Assembly (NCBI GenBank): GCA_902798105.1
Contig: CADBVG010000026.1
Coordinates: forward strand, 1-35,106
Direction of reading: 5' to 3'
Length of the DNA: 35,106 nucleotides
DNA from: an uncultured Eubacteriales bacterium
Lineage (GTDB): Bacteria; Bacillota; Clostridia; Christensenellales; Aristaeellaceae
Part shown: positions 1 through 9,117 of the stretch, piece after piece
Numbering within the stretch: the first letter of the stretch is position 1
Layout of the letters: each line of letters opens with the position of its first letter
Program-made: the position numbers and the translations under genes
The notes under the pieces: model-generated
What the model was told of the DNA's origin: nothing
The model's database searches: none
What the model saw: only the letters and a program-made list of their open reading frames with translations

Positions 1-62
1 TACTCCATCAGGAATACCGTCTCCTCTGGTCTTTTGGCCTTGTAAGACGGCTTGGGCTTCAT
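1..62 (-). CDS. Possible 5' end of an unidentified minus-strand gene (partial)
   Basis: Reading leftward, an ATG at 62 opens a frame that stays open to the window edge (about 20 codons, starting MKPKPSYKAK). A purine-rich stretch (GGAAATGGGG) precedes it at a plausible distance. The fragment is Lys/Pro/Glu rich and resembles nothing I recognise. It would be divergent from spo0A. Too short to be sure it is a gene; chance is a real alternative. Confidence 0.25.
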   Translation of the reverse strand, partial: MKPKPSYKAKRPEETVFLME

Positions 63-157
63 CACCCCATTTCCTGACTAACACCATCAGAATTTATCAT
101 ATCCTGTCATTCCCACGCATATATACTTCCAACCCATTCGACGAAAGGAAGAGAAAT

Positions 158-925
158 ATGGACAGGATACGCGTAATGCTGGCGGATGACAACCTGAATA
201 TACTGCGACTTTTGACGGATTACCTCTCCCGCAAGCCGGACATCGAGGTAGTGGCGGCGGTTTCCGACGGGGTGGAGATTCCGGACTGCGTGCGTCAGCA
301 CGCCCCGGACATACTGGTGATGGACATCATCATGCCCCGCCGGGACGGCTTCATGACCCTGGAGGCGCTGAACGGCATGGAGCCGTCGATGCGCCCGAAG
401 GTGATCGTGCTCACCGGCCTGGCCCGGGATGACTTCATCATGCGGGCGATCCAACTGGGGGCCAGCTACTACATGGTGAAGCCCTTCGACATGAACCTGC
501 TCTACGAACGCATCGTGGAGATCGCCCGGGACCAGCCCCAGCCCGTGGCTGCCGTCGCGCCCGAAAGCCCGGAGGAGACCCTGGATGAGCAGATCACCAA
601 CCTGTTTCTCACTCTGGGCATTCCGGCCCACATCAAGGGCTACCAATACCTGCGGGAGGCGGTGCACATGGTGCTGGAAAACCACGACGTCATCAACCGC
701 ATCACCAAGGAGCTCTACCCCGGCATCGCCCGCAAGTTCGATACCTCCGCCAGCAAGGTGGAGCGGGCTATGCGGCATGCCATCGAGGTGGCCTGGAGCC
801 GGGGCCGCCTGGAGGCGGTCAACCAGATGTACGGCCACCGCGTCTTCGCCCGGGAGGACAAGCCCACCAACGGCGAATTCATCGCGATGATATCAGATAA
901 GATGGCGGTAAGGAAGACGGCGTGA
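158..925 (+). CDS. spo0A: Sporulation master response regulator Spo0A
   Basis: Phosphorelay-controlled transcription factor that commits the cell to sporulation. The N-terminal receiver domain (about 1-125) has the acidic pair Asp10-Asp11, the phosphoacceptor Asp56 in VMDIIMP and the conserved Lys in MVKPFD. The C-terminal Spo0A DNA-binding domain (about 140-250) has the typical sequence beginning ITNLFLTLGIPAHIKGYQYL and the recognition-helix region around SASKVERAMRHAIEVAW. Length (255 aa) is normal. GGAAGAG lies just before the ATG and decides the start. In many Clostridia and bacilli spo0A follows spoIVB; no spoIVB end is visible upstream here. The stop codon is followed immediately by a perfect hairpin (926-960) that probably terminates the transcript. 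Identification is secure. Confidence 0.96.
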   Translation: MDRIRVMLADDNLNILRLLTDYLSRKPDIEVVAAVSDGVEIPDCVRQHAPDILVMDIIMPRRDGFMTLEALNGMEPSMRPKVIVLTGLARDDFIMRAIQLGASYYMVKPFDMNLLYERIVEIARDQPQPVAAVAPESPEETLDEQITNLFLTLGIPAHIKGYQYLREAVHMVLENHDVINRITKELYPGIARKFDTSASKVERAMRHAIEVAWSRGRLEAVNQMYGHRVFAREDKPTNGEFIAMISDKMAVRKTA

Positions 926-1137
926 AATTCTGATTTGTCGCTTCGCGACAAATCAGAATTCAGGTTTTAGGTTTTAGGTTGTAGGTGTTAGGGAAGGTAG
1001 AAATCCTTGCGGATTTCTTTTGAATAAAGGACCGAGCGGGGTATCCGTCAGGATTTGGTCCACCCCCTAAAACCTAACCCCTAAAACCTAATCCCTCAAT
1101 TCTGATTTATCGAGCATCAACTCGATAAATCAGAATT
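926..1137. repeat. Nested palindromic element with TTAGG-like inner repeats
   Basis: A compact inverted-repeat element fills the gap between convergent spo0A and spoIIP. Outer left: perfect 16-bp arms 926-941/945-960 with a 3-nt loop. Outer right: perfect 17-bp arms 1098-1114/1121-1137. Both arms start AATTCTGATTT. Inside lie GGTTTTAGG-type repeats (963-993), answered by CCTAAAACC-type repeats on the other side (1063-1096), so the inner parts pair as well. The core holds a small hairpin AAATCC/GGATTT (1001-1016) followed by a T run, and GGACC/GGTCC (1029-1061). The left hairpin starts right after the spo0A stop; the right one covers the spoIIP stop. It may act as a bidirectional terminator and looks like a mobile or REP-type repeat. 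Confidence 0.75.
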
Positions 1138-2206
1138 TGTCCTTCCTCCCCAACAGTCCTCCCGTCATTTCGCTGGTCCTTCTGCCGAGCTTTTCCCATG
1201 CGCCCTTCAGACTTCCGGTGGCTACGAGGGCATAGACGATGGCGGCGATGGCGGCGATTCCCACGGCCCAGCCGATGCCCCTGGCCGCCGCGCCGGCGCG
1301 GGCGCTGCGGTTGCCCTCGGCCTTCGCGGCGGGGCCGAACAGCACACTGTCCAGCACCTCGGCGATGTAGCCGGTGGCCTCCTGGGCCTTGTCCTTGTCG
1401 ATGGTGTGGGTGCCAAACTCAAGCAGCAGGCTGTTCGGGCTCAGATCCTGGTTGTAGTTGCCCTTCCCGATGAATATATCCTTGATCAAGCCCGGGTATT
1501 CCCGGTCGGCCTCCGCCTTGATCTGCTGGGCGAAGGCCTTGTTTTCCGCGGCGTTCTGGTTGGTGCGCCCGACGAACAGGCGCACCTTGCTGATATCCTC
1601 GCCGTTCACCTCGGTCTCGTACTGTTCGGCGGGCACGGCGTCCCGGTGGATATCCAGCAGCGCGTCCGGCCCCTGCTTCAATAGCTCCTCCGCCGTGCGG
1701 CGGGAGCGGGTGTAGGCGTCGGCGTCATGGGGGAGGAAGGTCTCCTTCGAGTAGACCGTTTCAATGCCCCGCGCCTCCAGGGCGTCCTTCAGGCTGTCGC
1801 CCACGTCGTAGATGCCAGCGTTCTTCCACTTCGAAGCCGTGCCGTCGTTGGGAACATAGCTTTCGTCGCTGTGGGTGGAATACATGGCGATCAGTTTTTT
1901 GCCGTCACCACTGTCGGCCTGCTTCGTCGCAAAGGCCGTCAGGGCGGGGGCGTCGGCAGGCCCCAGGTACTCGGCGGTGGCAGTGCGGGCAGCGTCGTCC
2001 ACCGATACCACCCGATACCATTGATCGTCACCGGAGATGTATTCGTCCCCGGGCCAGATCTGTCCGCCATGCATGGTCAGCATCGTGCCGCTCTCGTCAT
2101 ACAACGTATATGACAAAAATTCGACATCGGTCGCATTTTCACCTAAACAGACCGAAGTCTGCAAAAATAGCAGCGCCACGACGACAAGGAACCCGGCCCG
2201 CTTCAT
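1130..2206 (-). CDS. spoIIP: SpoIIP-family cell-wall hydrolase (stage II sporulation protein P-like)
   Basis: SpoIIP is the peptidoglycan amidase/endopeptidase that drives engulfment of the forespore. The product is 358 aa. The start at 2206 is chosen because AGGAGGGAA lies just upstream and the first ~20 residues form a signal sequence (MKRAGFLVVVALLFLQTSVC); a longer open frame upstream is only the out-of-frame shadow of the preceding gene. Motifs of the SpoIIP fold are visible: LIAMYSTHSDESYVP, ALLDIHRDAVP, VGRTNQNAAEN and NSLLLEFGTHT, which carry the metal and catalytic His/Glu/Asp residues. A C-terminal membrane helix (about 300-325) and a basic tail follow. This topology (TM at the C-terminus) differs from Bacillus SpoIIP, so it may be a paralogue. 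The gene is translationally coupled (4-nt overlap) to the DUF1614 gene. Confidence 0.8.
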   Translation of the reverse strand: MKRAGFLVVVALLFLQTSVCLGENATDVEFLSYTLYDESGTMLTMHGGQIWPGDEYISGDDQWYRVVSVDDAARTATAEYLGPADAPALTAFATKQADSGDGKKLIAMYSTHSDESYVPNDGTASKWKNAGIYDVGDSLKDALEARGIETVYSKETFLPHDADAYTRSRRTAEELLKQGPDALLDIHRDAVPAEQYETEVNGEDISKVRLFVGRTNQNAAENKAFAQQIKAEADREYPGLIKDIFIGKGNYNQDLSPNSLLLEFGTHTIDKDKAQEATGYIAEVLDSVLFGPAAKAEGNRSARAGAAARGIGWAVGIAAIAAIVYALVATGSLKGAWEKLGRRTSEMTGGLLGRKDKF

Positions 2207-2862
2207 CGCTGTTCCCTCCTGACGAAATTGCCGTTGACGTATTCCCGGCTGGGCTTGTTGCGACCCCGGGTGACGCGCTCCACCAGCTCGCCGACCAGCT
2301 CGCTCATCAGCACGGCCAGCAGCCCGGCGATGACGATCACGTCGTAGCCACCCGCGCCGCCAAGAACCAGACTTTGGTCGGCTCCCATGCTCCGGGCATA
2401 GAGCCAGCTGCCCACGTTGGCCAGCATTACGCCCAGCGTGCCGGCGATGAAGGCGCCCCGGCGGGAGCGCCCCAGCACCCATGCGATCAGCCCCGCCGCG
2501 ATGCCGTAGGCATAGCCGGGTTCGATGGGCAGGGCCTGGGGGTCGGCGGGCATATAGCGCCCCAGCAGGTATACGGCGATGCCGGTGATGACCGACGCCA
2601 CCAGGCAGCGGGCACGTTCCCGGGCGGTATCGGCCTTGATCCAAAGCCAGGCGCACAGCACCAGCGGTATCAGCGCCCCGCCGATGTTGAAGGCGAAGCG
2701 GTCCGTGATCGGAATGTCGGGCACGAAGCCCCCGGCGATGATCAGCGCGATGAAAATGATGGCCTGGATGTCCGTCAGGCGCAGCCGGTCCAGCACGCGC
2801 TGGCCCACGCCGAACAGGATCAGCAGGCCGGTGACGGTCAGCAGAATGAATCCGATGTTCAT
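2203..2862 (-). CDS. DUF1614 family membrane protein
   Basis: A 219-aa polytopic membrane protein. The start at 2862 follows GGGAGGAAAGCC. A hydrophobic first helix (MNIGFILLTVTGLLILFGVG) is followed by the segment LIIAGGFVPDIPITDRF...NIGGALIPLVL and, late in the protein, GGAGGYDVIVIAGLLAVL. This layout matches what I know of DUF1614. About seven hydrophobic segments can be counted. It overlaps the spoIIP-like gene by four bases, so the two are expressed together; DUF1614 genes often neighbour sporulation genes, which suggests but does not prove a sporulation role. The molecular function is unknown. Confidence 0.72.
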   Translation of the reverse strand: MNIGFILLTVTGLLILFGVGQRVLDRLRLTDIQAIIFIALIIAGGFVPDIPITDRFAFNIGGALIPLVLCAWLWIKADTARERARCLVASVITGIAVYLLGRYMPADPQALPIEPGYAYGIAAGLIAWVLGRSRRGAFIAGTLGVMLANVGSWLYARSMGADQSLVLGGAGGYDVIVIAGLLAVLMSELVGELVERVTRGRNKPSREYVNGNFVRREQR

Positions 2863-3121
2863 GGCTTTCCTCCCATAGCAATATTGGGTTTCGTCGGTAG
2901 CATAACCCAATTTTGATGGTTCGATACCAGACTACGGTCGGATTAGATTACAAATATGAACAAAATCGGAATTTTCGGGTCATTTCGGTAAACCTGGCCG
3001 AAACAGGCAGGAATCAGGGGGATTATTGGAGAATATGAAACCGGATAAACAGGCAAGGCCTGTAGATATATATATTTCGCAGGAAAAAGCTGCCAAAGCA
3101 AGGGATATACAGGAGGTAGAC
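2863..3121. other. Divergent intergenic region between DUF1614-spoIIP and the large surface protein
   Basis: About 260 bp with no convincing gene. It holds an inverted repeat ATTGGGTT/AACCCAAT (2883-2890/2904-2911) followed by TTTT, which could be an operator or a weak attenuator. No clean sigma-A promoter is visible for either side. An in-frame ATG at 3035 exists, but the strong AGGAGG at 3111-3116 points to 3122 as the start of the plus-strand gene. Confidence 0.5.
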
Positions 3122-6100
3122 ATGGACAGGAAGCATCGATTTGGCTATTCTTGGCTCGCCGTCGCGCTCTGCATGGCGTTGTTGATGACGGGGCTGCCGT
3201 TTGCGCCGGCCTACGCGAAGAGCAAGAAGGACAAATACTACACCATTAAGTGGAAGGTCAACGGCGAGACCATCAAGAAGGAGAAGGTCAAGAAGGGCGA
3301 GATGCCCGAAATCCCCGAAGATCCCGGGGAAATCACCAAGGATGGGGTGACCTATGTCTTCAAGGAATGGGAGCCCAAGGTCACCAAGGCCAAGGAAAAC
3401 GTGACCTACAAGGCCAGGTTCAAGAAAAAGAGCGGCAAGACCGTCACCATCACCTGGCTGGATGACGAGGGCGCGCTGATCGACTTCACCCAGGTCAAGG
3501 TCGGCAAGGTGCCCAAGCATGAGGACCCGAAGAAGAAGGCCTCAAAGAAGTACACCTATGTGTTTGACGGCTGGGAGCCCAAGCTCCAAAAGGCCACGGA
3601 GGATACCACCTATACCGCCACCTTCCAGAAGAAGGCCCGGAAGTACAAGATCACCTGGCTGGACGACAAGGGCAATGTGATAGACCAGACCAAAGTCGCT
3701 TATGGTAAGCTGCCGGAGCATGACGACCCGGTCAAGAAATCCAAGAAGTACAACTATACCTTCACCGGCTGGCAGCCGGCCATCACCGAGGTGACCGGAG
3801 AGGCCACCTATACCGCCACCTTTGAAAAGGGTGAGGCAAAGGGCAAGGCGAGCGCCGATACCTACACCATCACCTGGCTGGACGATGAGGGCAACCTGAT
3901 CGACACCACCACCGTCAAGGCGGGCAAGAAGCCCAAGCATGACGCGCCCACCAAGGCGGCTACCGACGAATGCGATTATCAGTTTGCGGGCTGGGAGCCC
4001 AAGGTGGTCAAGGCCACGGCGGACGCCACCTACACCGCCACCTTTGAAAAAGTACCCCACAAGTTCACCGTTACCTGGCTGGACGACGAAGGCAACGTGA
4101 TCGACCAGACCCAGGTGTCCTACGGCGAGGTGCCCACCCGCGACGCCCCGACCATGCCCGATTCCGAGACCCATTCCTATGTCTTCCGCAGCTGGGACCC
4201 CGAGCCTGTGGCCGCGACCGGCGACGCCACCTATACGGCGGTGTTCGACGAGATCCCCAAGGAGGCCCCCGCCGAGGAGGCCCCGGTCAAGGAGACCCAG
4301 GGCGCATTCACCGTCACCTGGCTGGACGACATGGGCAACCCCATCGACACCAACCTGGTGGCCTACGGCGACATGCCCGTGCACGACGACCCCGTGAAGC
4401 CGGACGCCGACGGCGTGAGCTATACCTTCGCGGGCTGGTCGCCGGAGCTGGCCCCCGTGACCGGCGACGCCACCTATGTCGCTACGTTCGCCGAGACCGC
4501 CGTCGGGGAGCTCCCCCCGGAGACCGAGGACGCGGACATGGCGCAGGGCAATTCCGTAAAGGTCCTGTTTAAGTACGCAGACGACGACAGCCTCATTGAT
4601 TTCCCGCAGGAATATATAGAACAGACCGACCCCCAGCAGGTCTGGTACAAGGGCGCGACGCCGGTCAAGGCCGCCACCGAGACCGCGGCTTACGAATGGA
4701 TCGGCTGGACGGACGACAAGACCAAGCCTACGGAAGCCAAATACGATAAATCCATAGAGGGCGCTACAGGGGAGAGAACTCTGCCCCTTCTGCCGATGAT
4801 CACCGTGGATTCGCCCGCCGAGACGGTTTACTATGCCGTTTTCAAGGAGATTGCCCCAAAGGAGTATACCATCACCTGGAAAATGGACGCCAGCACCGTG
4901 ATCGACACCACCAAGGTGCTGCAGGGCCAGAAGCCGACCCACGCCGATCCGGTGAAGGCGGGCAGTGTCTTCGACGGCTGGGTGCCGGAGGGCAGCGATA
5001 AGCCCGTTGCGACCGCCAATCTGCCGGAGGCGACGGCTGACGCGACCTATACGGCCCATTTTACCGCGCAGATAAAGCCGGTGGAGCTGGCCGATGCTTG
5101 CTACGCCTTTGTCAAAGACACGAACGACAGGGAAGCCCTGAAAAACCTGCTGCCCGCCACGGCGAAGCTGGACGACGGCAGGGAGGTTCCGCTGGACTGG
5201 AGCGACGCAGCGCTGAAGTATGAGGATGCCAACAACGGCGTCAAGAACGACGGCGTGTATACCTATACGGTGAACATGCCCGACCCGAATGATGCCAGCA
5301 TCACCCTTGCGGTGAGCTGCAGTATCGAAGTCGGCCCGAAGCGGTCGGAGAAGGTCGGCCCCGCCGGTAACGAAAAGAGCAATACGGATTACGAATACCG
5401 CTGGGACAGCATTGTCAAGGAGGAAATGGGACCCAAGGCGATCATCACCGCCTGGAAGGGCAGTGATAAGGACCTGGCCGTTCCCTCCTTCATCGACGGC
5501 AAGGCCGTGACCGCCATCAATGACGGCGTGTTCCAGGGGAAGAATTTGACTTCCGTCACCGTTCCCGCGAGCGTGGCCGCCATTGGCACGAGCGCCTTTG
5601 CCGATTGCGCCAACCTGACCTCGCTGACCCTGCCGGATTCGCTGACCAGCGTTGGCATGAACCTGATCGACAACTGCCCCAAGCTGGAGAACATGATGCT
5701 GGCCGTCGCTCTGAATACGACGATGGCCCAGGACAGCAGCGGCTGCTATACGATCACGCATGTGGTTGACGCTACGGACCCGGCTAAACCGGTCATGTCG
5801 CAGACGGTGACCCTGCCTACGGGCATGCCCACCGACCTGGTGATTGCCGCGGGCGCTGCGTTGACGATGAAAACCAACCTGACGATCTATAAGAAACATA
5901 CCGCTACCGGCGTTACCAATACGTCTTATAAAAGCGACGGTGGCAAATTGCTAGCCGAGATCAGCTGGCTGAACGAGGACGGTAGCGATTACGATACCAC
6001 CTATGTGGAGTACCTGCAGACCCCCAGCCATGAGGAGACCCCGCCGAAGGATCCGACGACAACCCATACCTATACCTTCGACAAGTGGACACCCGACATT

Positions 6101-8857
6101 GTCGCGGTGAGCAAACCGGCCGACTATACGGCCAGCTACACGGAGGCCGACCGGCTGTATACTATTACCTTCATGGACGAGGGCGGCAAGACCACGCTGT
6201 GGAGCAAGAATGATTATAAGTACAATGACAAGCTGGAATATGGCGGCGAAACGCCCACAAAAGAAGGCACGGTAAAAGTTGTTTACACTTTCGAGGGCTG
6301 GGTGAGGAAGAGCGACAATGAGACCTATGCCCCTGACAAGCTGCCCAACGTGACTGACAACGAGACCTATACGGCGAAATTCAAGTCAGGAACCAGGAAA
6401 CCCGTCCAGCTTGAAGTACAGTATAAAGGCAAGCTCAACAGTAATAATAAGCTGTCAAAGGTGTATGATACAACCACGGCGGGCGTCGGAACACATAAAA
6501 AAACCGGGGAATTTGTAGTACTCATCGATCAATGGAAGGATGCCGGACTTACAAAAGCGAGCGATATCAGAAGTAAACTGTTCGGTCTTTACGTTTCCGA
6601 TGGGTACGAGATGGTCGCTGGTCACAATTCCGTCCGCTGCTCTCTTACAAAAGTGGAACAGTTCGAGAAAGCGGACGTGGGCAGCAACTATACATTCAAG
6701 TTCACGTTCGAGCTGACCGGCAATGATGCAGATTATTACACCCTTAAGGAGACAGTCGTTTCAATTCCCGCTGAAATCCTTCAGCGCGAAGTGAAGATTA
6801 CACCCCGTGCGGGCCTGAGCAAGGTCTACGGCACGAAAGACCCGTATTATCCGGAAAACTCCTGGCTGTCCAAAGATACCAGCAGCCCGCTGCACCAGGA
6901 TATCTCCGGCCAGCCCGGTTATGCTGTACCTGTTAAAAAAGAAAATGGGAAAGTAGTGTTGAATCTCACAAGTCAGACTTACCTTTTGAAGGAGGCCGAG
7001 AAAAATGGCACTAAGATTTTTCCGAACGATGGTTTTCTCAGCCGCGAACCCGGCGAGGATGTGGGCAAGTACAAGATCACCATCGGCAAGATGGACTTCG
7101 GTAGCAACTTCAAGATGACGCTGAACAGCGAAGTCTTCACCATCACGGCTAAGCCCCTCTCCGACGCCGACATCACCGTGGACGGCATCGGCAACCAGAC
7201 CTACACCGGCAAGGCCATCGAGCTGGACGAGAAGACACTGGTGGTGCGCTACGGCAAAATTACCCTGAAGAAGGACACCGACTTCACCGTCAAATATGAG
7301 AACAACACCGAGGTCGGCACCGCGAAGGTGACGCTGACCGGCAAGGGCAATTACACCGGCACGCGGGAGGTGACCTTTACCATCATCAAGACCAGCGGTG
7401 GCGGCAGCTCCAGTGGCGGCAGCTCCGGCGGCGGCGGCAGCAGCAGCTCCGGCTATGGCTATGACGGCTTTGACGATGAGGAAGAGGACGCCAGCGCCGC
7501 CGAGGAAGAAGCGGACGGTGTATTGAAGCTGGGCGACATGGAGATCGGTACGATACTGTTCGGCGCCGACGGCAAGCCCAGGCCCTTCGTGCAATTCGAG
7601 GAGGAGATCGAACCCGAGGAGATCGAGAATTCCGAGGAGTTTGAGGATTCCGGGGAGTTCGAGGATTCCGGGGAGGATGCGCTCGAGATCGAAGACGACT
7701 TCACAGATAACGTAGCGGAGGAGACTGCCATCGAGATCGAGGATATGCCCGGGGAGAATCCGCCCCGCAGGCTGACCATCGTGCCTAATGGCATGGTGAA
7801 CCAGGTGCCAGACCCTGCTGCGCAGCCCACTGAGGACGAGGACGGCGAGCCGGCCGAGCCCCAGATGATCGATGAGCCCGTGCTGATCGCGGGCACCCAG
7901 CGCCAGCAGTACGAGGAGCTGCACCTGCGGCTGACGACCTCCGAGGTCCAGGCACTGGTGAACAACAACGTCAGGGAGATCGTTTACGAGTTGGAGCAGG
8001 CCCAGATGCGCATCCCGCTGGACGCCCTGACCAACGCGATACCGCTGCCCTCTGAGGAGAGCGAAGAGGGTGAGATCGTCGAACTGGACGACGGCGAGGA
8101 AGAAGACTTCGACGTGGAGGAAGAGATCGAGATCGAGGAGGACGAGATTTTCGAAGAGGAAGAGGCGTCCGGCCTGGAAGAGATCGATACCCCCGTCGAA
8201 ACACAGGAAGCGGCGCAGACCATGGCCGTCGAGGGCTATGACATCGTCATTGAGCAGGCTGACGCCAACGGACTGACCCAGCGCGAAACCGCGCTGATCG
8301 CCGATTACCAGACGCTGTTGCCCGCCTATCGCGTGCGCATCAGCGTGATTCCCGAGGGCGCCGAGCGGGTGCCCACCGGCGAAAACGATGCCGAAGGCCA
8401 GCCCATCACCGTTCCTGTCATGGAGGAACTGCCCGAGGATTACACGCTGCCTGAAGTTGCGTTGAAGCTTGTCCCCAACGAAGAGTTTGTCACTGCCCCC
8501 GTGGAGGCGCAGGTGCTGTATGTGTCCCCCACGATGGAGACCGAGGACGAGGACGAGGACGCCGAGGCCGCGGATACAGCCGCGCTACCTGTGGACCCGC
8601 TCGCCGAGGGCGAGGCGGCGCTGAGCCCCGCGGAGTTCGACGAGGAGGACAATCCCATGAAGGCGGTTGTTGAGCCGGTCGTGGACGGCATGTATACCGT
8701 CGTAGCACCCCTCGATTGGGATCCCACTCCCTACCTGAACACGACGACTGAAGTCTCCGAACCGGATGATTCGGTTGAGATCGAGGAAGAGATCGAAACC
8801 GACGACGAGGAGCTGGAGATTGAGGAAGAGGACGATGAAGAACTGGTCGAGTTCTGA
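3122..8857 (+). CDS. Giant secreted repeat protein: InlB-type repeats, leucine-rich repeats, Ig-like domains, acidic tail
   Basis: About 1,911 aa. AGGAGG five bases before ATG 3122 fixes the start. Residues 1-32 are a Sec signal ending AYA. Next come about eight InlB B-type repeats (about 39-650), each about 65 aa with the pattern ITWLDDEGNxID...VxxGxxPxHDxP...YxFxGWxP...DATYTATF; repeats 7 and 8 are divergent. A BspA-like leucine-rich segment (about 798-860, GTSAFADCANLTSLTLPDSL) follows, then two more repeats (about 943-1088), two MBG-like modules marked by SKVYDTT and SKVYGTKDP (about 1093-1336), and an Ig-like module with YTGKAIEL...GTAKVTLTGKGNYTGT (to about 1423). A Gly/Ser linker (about 1425-1443) leads to a 460-residue highly acidic region with EIEE/FEDSGE tracts. 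No LPxTG, SLH or TM anchor is visible. Likely a surface or matrix protein that binds other cells, host material or fibre; the ligand is unknown. Confidence 0.82.
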   Translation: MDRKHRFGYSWLAVALCMALLMTGLPFAPAYAKSKKDKYYTIKWKVNGETIKKEKVKKGEMPEIPEDPGEITKDGVTYVFKEWEPKVTKAKENVTYKARFKKKSGKTVTITWLDDEGALIDFTQVKVGKVPKHEDPKKKASKKYTYVFDGWEPKLQKATEDTTYTATFQKKARKYKITWLDDKGNVIDQTKVAYGKLPEHDDPVKKSKKYNYTFTGWQPAITEVTGEATYTATFEKGEAKGKASADTYTITWLDDEGNLIDTTTVKAGKKPKHDAPTKAATDECDYQFAGWEPKVVKATADATYTATFEKVPHKFTVTWLDDEGNVIDQTQVSYGEVPTRDAPTMPDSETHSYVFRSWDPEPVAATGDATYTAVFDEIPKEAPAEEAPVKETQGAFTVTWLDDMGNPIDTNLVAYGDMPVHDDPVKPDADGVSYTFAGWSPELAPVTGDATYVATFAETAVGELPPETEDADMAQGNSVKVLFKYADDDSLIDFPQEYIEQTDPQQVWYKGATPVKAATETAAYEWIGWTDDKTKPTEAKYDKSIEGATGERTLPLLPMITVDSPAETVYYAVFKEIAPKEYTITWKMDASTVIDTTKVLQGQKPTHADPVKAGSVFDGWVPEGSDKPVATANLPEATADATYTAHFTAQIKPVELADACYAFVKDTNDREALKNLLPATAKLDDGREVPLDWSDAALKYEDANNGVKNDGVYTYTVNMPDPNDASITLAVSCSIEVGPKRSEKVGPAGNEKSNTDYEYRWDSIVKEEMGPKAIITAWKGSDKDLAVPSFIDGKAVTAINDGVFQGKNLTSVTVPASVAAIGTSAFADCANLTSLTLPDSLTSVGMNLIDNCPKLENMMLAVALNTTMAQDSSGCYTITHVVDATDPAKPVMSQTVTLPTGMPTDLVIAAGAALTMKTNLTIYKKHTATGVTNTSYKSDGGKLLAEISWLNEDGSDYDTTYVEYLQTPSHEETPPKDPTTTHTYTFDKWTPDIVAVSKPADYTASYTEADRLYTITFMDEGGKTTLWSKNDYKYNDKLEYGGETPTKEGTVKVVYTFEGWVRKSDNETYAPDKLPNVTDNETYTAKFKSGTRKPVQLEVQYKGKLNSNNKLSKVYDTTTAGVGTHKKTGEFVVLIDQWKDAGLTKASDIRSKLFGLYVSDGYEMVAGHNSVRCSLTKVEQFEKADVGSNYTFKFTFELTGNDADYYTLKETVVSIPAEILQREVKITPRAGLSKVYGTKDPYYPENSWLSKDTSSPLHQDISGQPGYAVPVKKENGKVVLNLTSQTYLLKEAEKNGTKIFPNDGFLSREPGEDVGKYKITIGKMDFGSNFKMTLNSEVFTITAKPLSDADITVDGIGNQTYTGKAIELDEKTLVVRYGKITLKKDTDFTVKYENNTEVGTAKVTLTGKGNYTGTREVTFTIIKTSGGGSSSGGSSGGGGSSSSGYGYDGFDDEEEDASAAEEEADGVLKLGDMEIGTILFGADGKPRPFVQFEEEIEPEEIENSEEFEDSGEFEDSGEDALEIEDDFTDNVAEETAIEIEDMPGENPPRRLTIVPNGMVNQVPDPAAQPTEDEDGEPAEPQMIDEPVLIAGTQRQQYEELHLRLTTSEVQALVNNNVREIVYELEQAQMRIPLDALTNAIPLPSEESEEGEIVELDDGEEEDFDVEEEIEIEEDEIFEEEEASGLEEIDTPVETQEAAQTMAVEGYDIVIEQADANGLTQRETALIADYQTLLPAYRVRISVIPEGAERVPTGENDAEGQPITVPVMEELPEDYTLPEVALKLVPNEEFVTAPVEAQVLYVSPTMETEDEDEDAEAADTAALPVDPLAEGEAALSPAEFDEEDNPMKAVVEPVVDGMYTVVAPLDWDPTPYLNTTTEVSEPDDSVEIEEEIETDDEELEIEEEDDEELVEF

Positions 8858-8884
8858 TCCCTTCTGAATCGAGACAAACCCACG

Positions 8885-8915
8885 CAGGGGCGGCACAATG
8901 CCGCCCCTGTTGTAT
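8885..8915 (+). terminator. Terminator after the giant surface protein
   Basis: GC-rich hairpin with 11-bp arms 8885-8895 and 8899-8909, a 3-nt CAA loop and a T-rich tail (TTGTATT). The arm core GGGGCGGC is shared with the repeat at 17025-17110, so it may come from the same repeat family. Confidence 0.7.
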
Positions 8916-8970
8916 TACTGTGCAGCGCATCGCTGGAAGAAACTACCAGTGCAGAAATGTTCAAAATTGG

Positions 8971-8999
8971 TTGACTATGGGAGCTAAAAATGCTATAAT
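8971..8999 (+). promoter_or_regulatory. Sigma-A promoter P1, far upstream of the first SH3 protein gene
   Basis: TTGACT at 8971-8976 and TATAAT at 8994-8999 with a 17-bp spacer, close to consensus. Transcription would start about 9006. The new transcript begins with a hairpin GATGAC/GTCATC (loop GGGGAC, 9011-9028) and a second one GCCTTCCG...CGGCGAAGGC around 9039-9069. Confidence 0.75.
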
Positions 9000-9117
9000 T
9001 ATGGCGAAAAGATGACGGGGACGTCATCCTTTACATGGGCCTTCCGGCAGTCCGCGGGGCGGCGAAGGCGGGGCGGCGTCAATGGCCGCCGGGCCAACAA
9101 TACCGGCAGGAGAGGGG

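Noticed and set aside
963-1096. TTTTAGG repeats as a chromosome-end telomere
   Set aside because: The repeats are few, internal, inverted and lie between normal chromosomal genes.
1130-2881. One 583-codon minus-strand reading frame that seems to fuse an Arg/His-rich N-terminus to the SpoIIP-like protein
   Set aside because: The first ~225 codons are the out-of-frame shadow of the DUF1614 gene; a signal peptide and ribosome-binding site at 2206 mark the true start.
3026-3121. Upstream start for the surface protein (ATG 3035 or earlier)
   Set aside because: The extension would bury the signal peptide and ignores the ideal AGGAGG at 3111.
3236-4500. CRISPR or DNA-level tandem array in the repeated part of the surface gene
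   Set aside because: The periodicity is protein-level InlB-type repeats in one continuous reading frame, with diverged DNA.
3542-5899. A 785-codon open frame antisense to the surface protein gene
   Set aside because: Low-complexity, Gly/His/Arg-rich translation typical of the reverse strand of a biased GC-rich gene; no start signal or domain.
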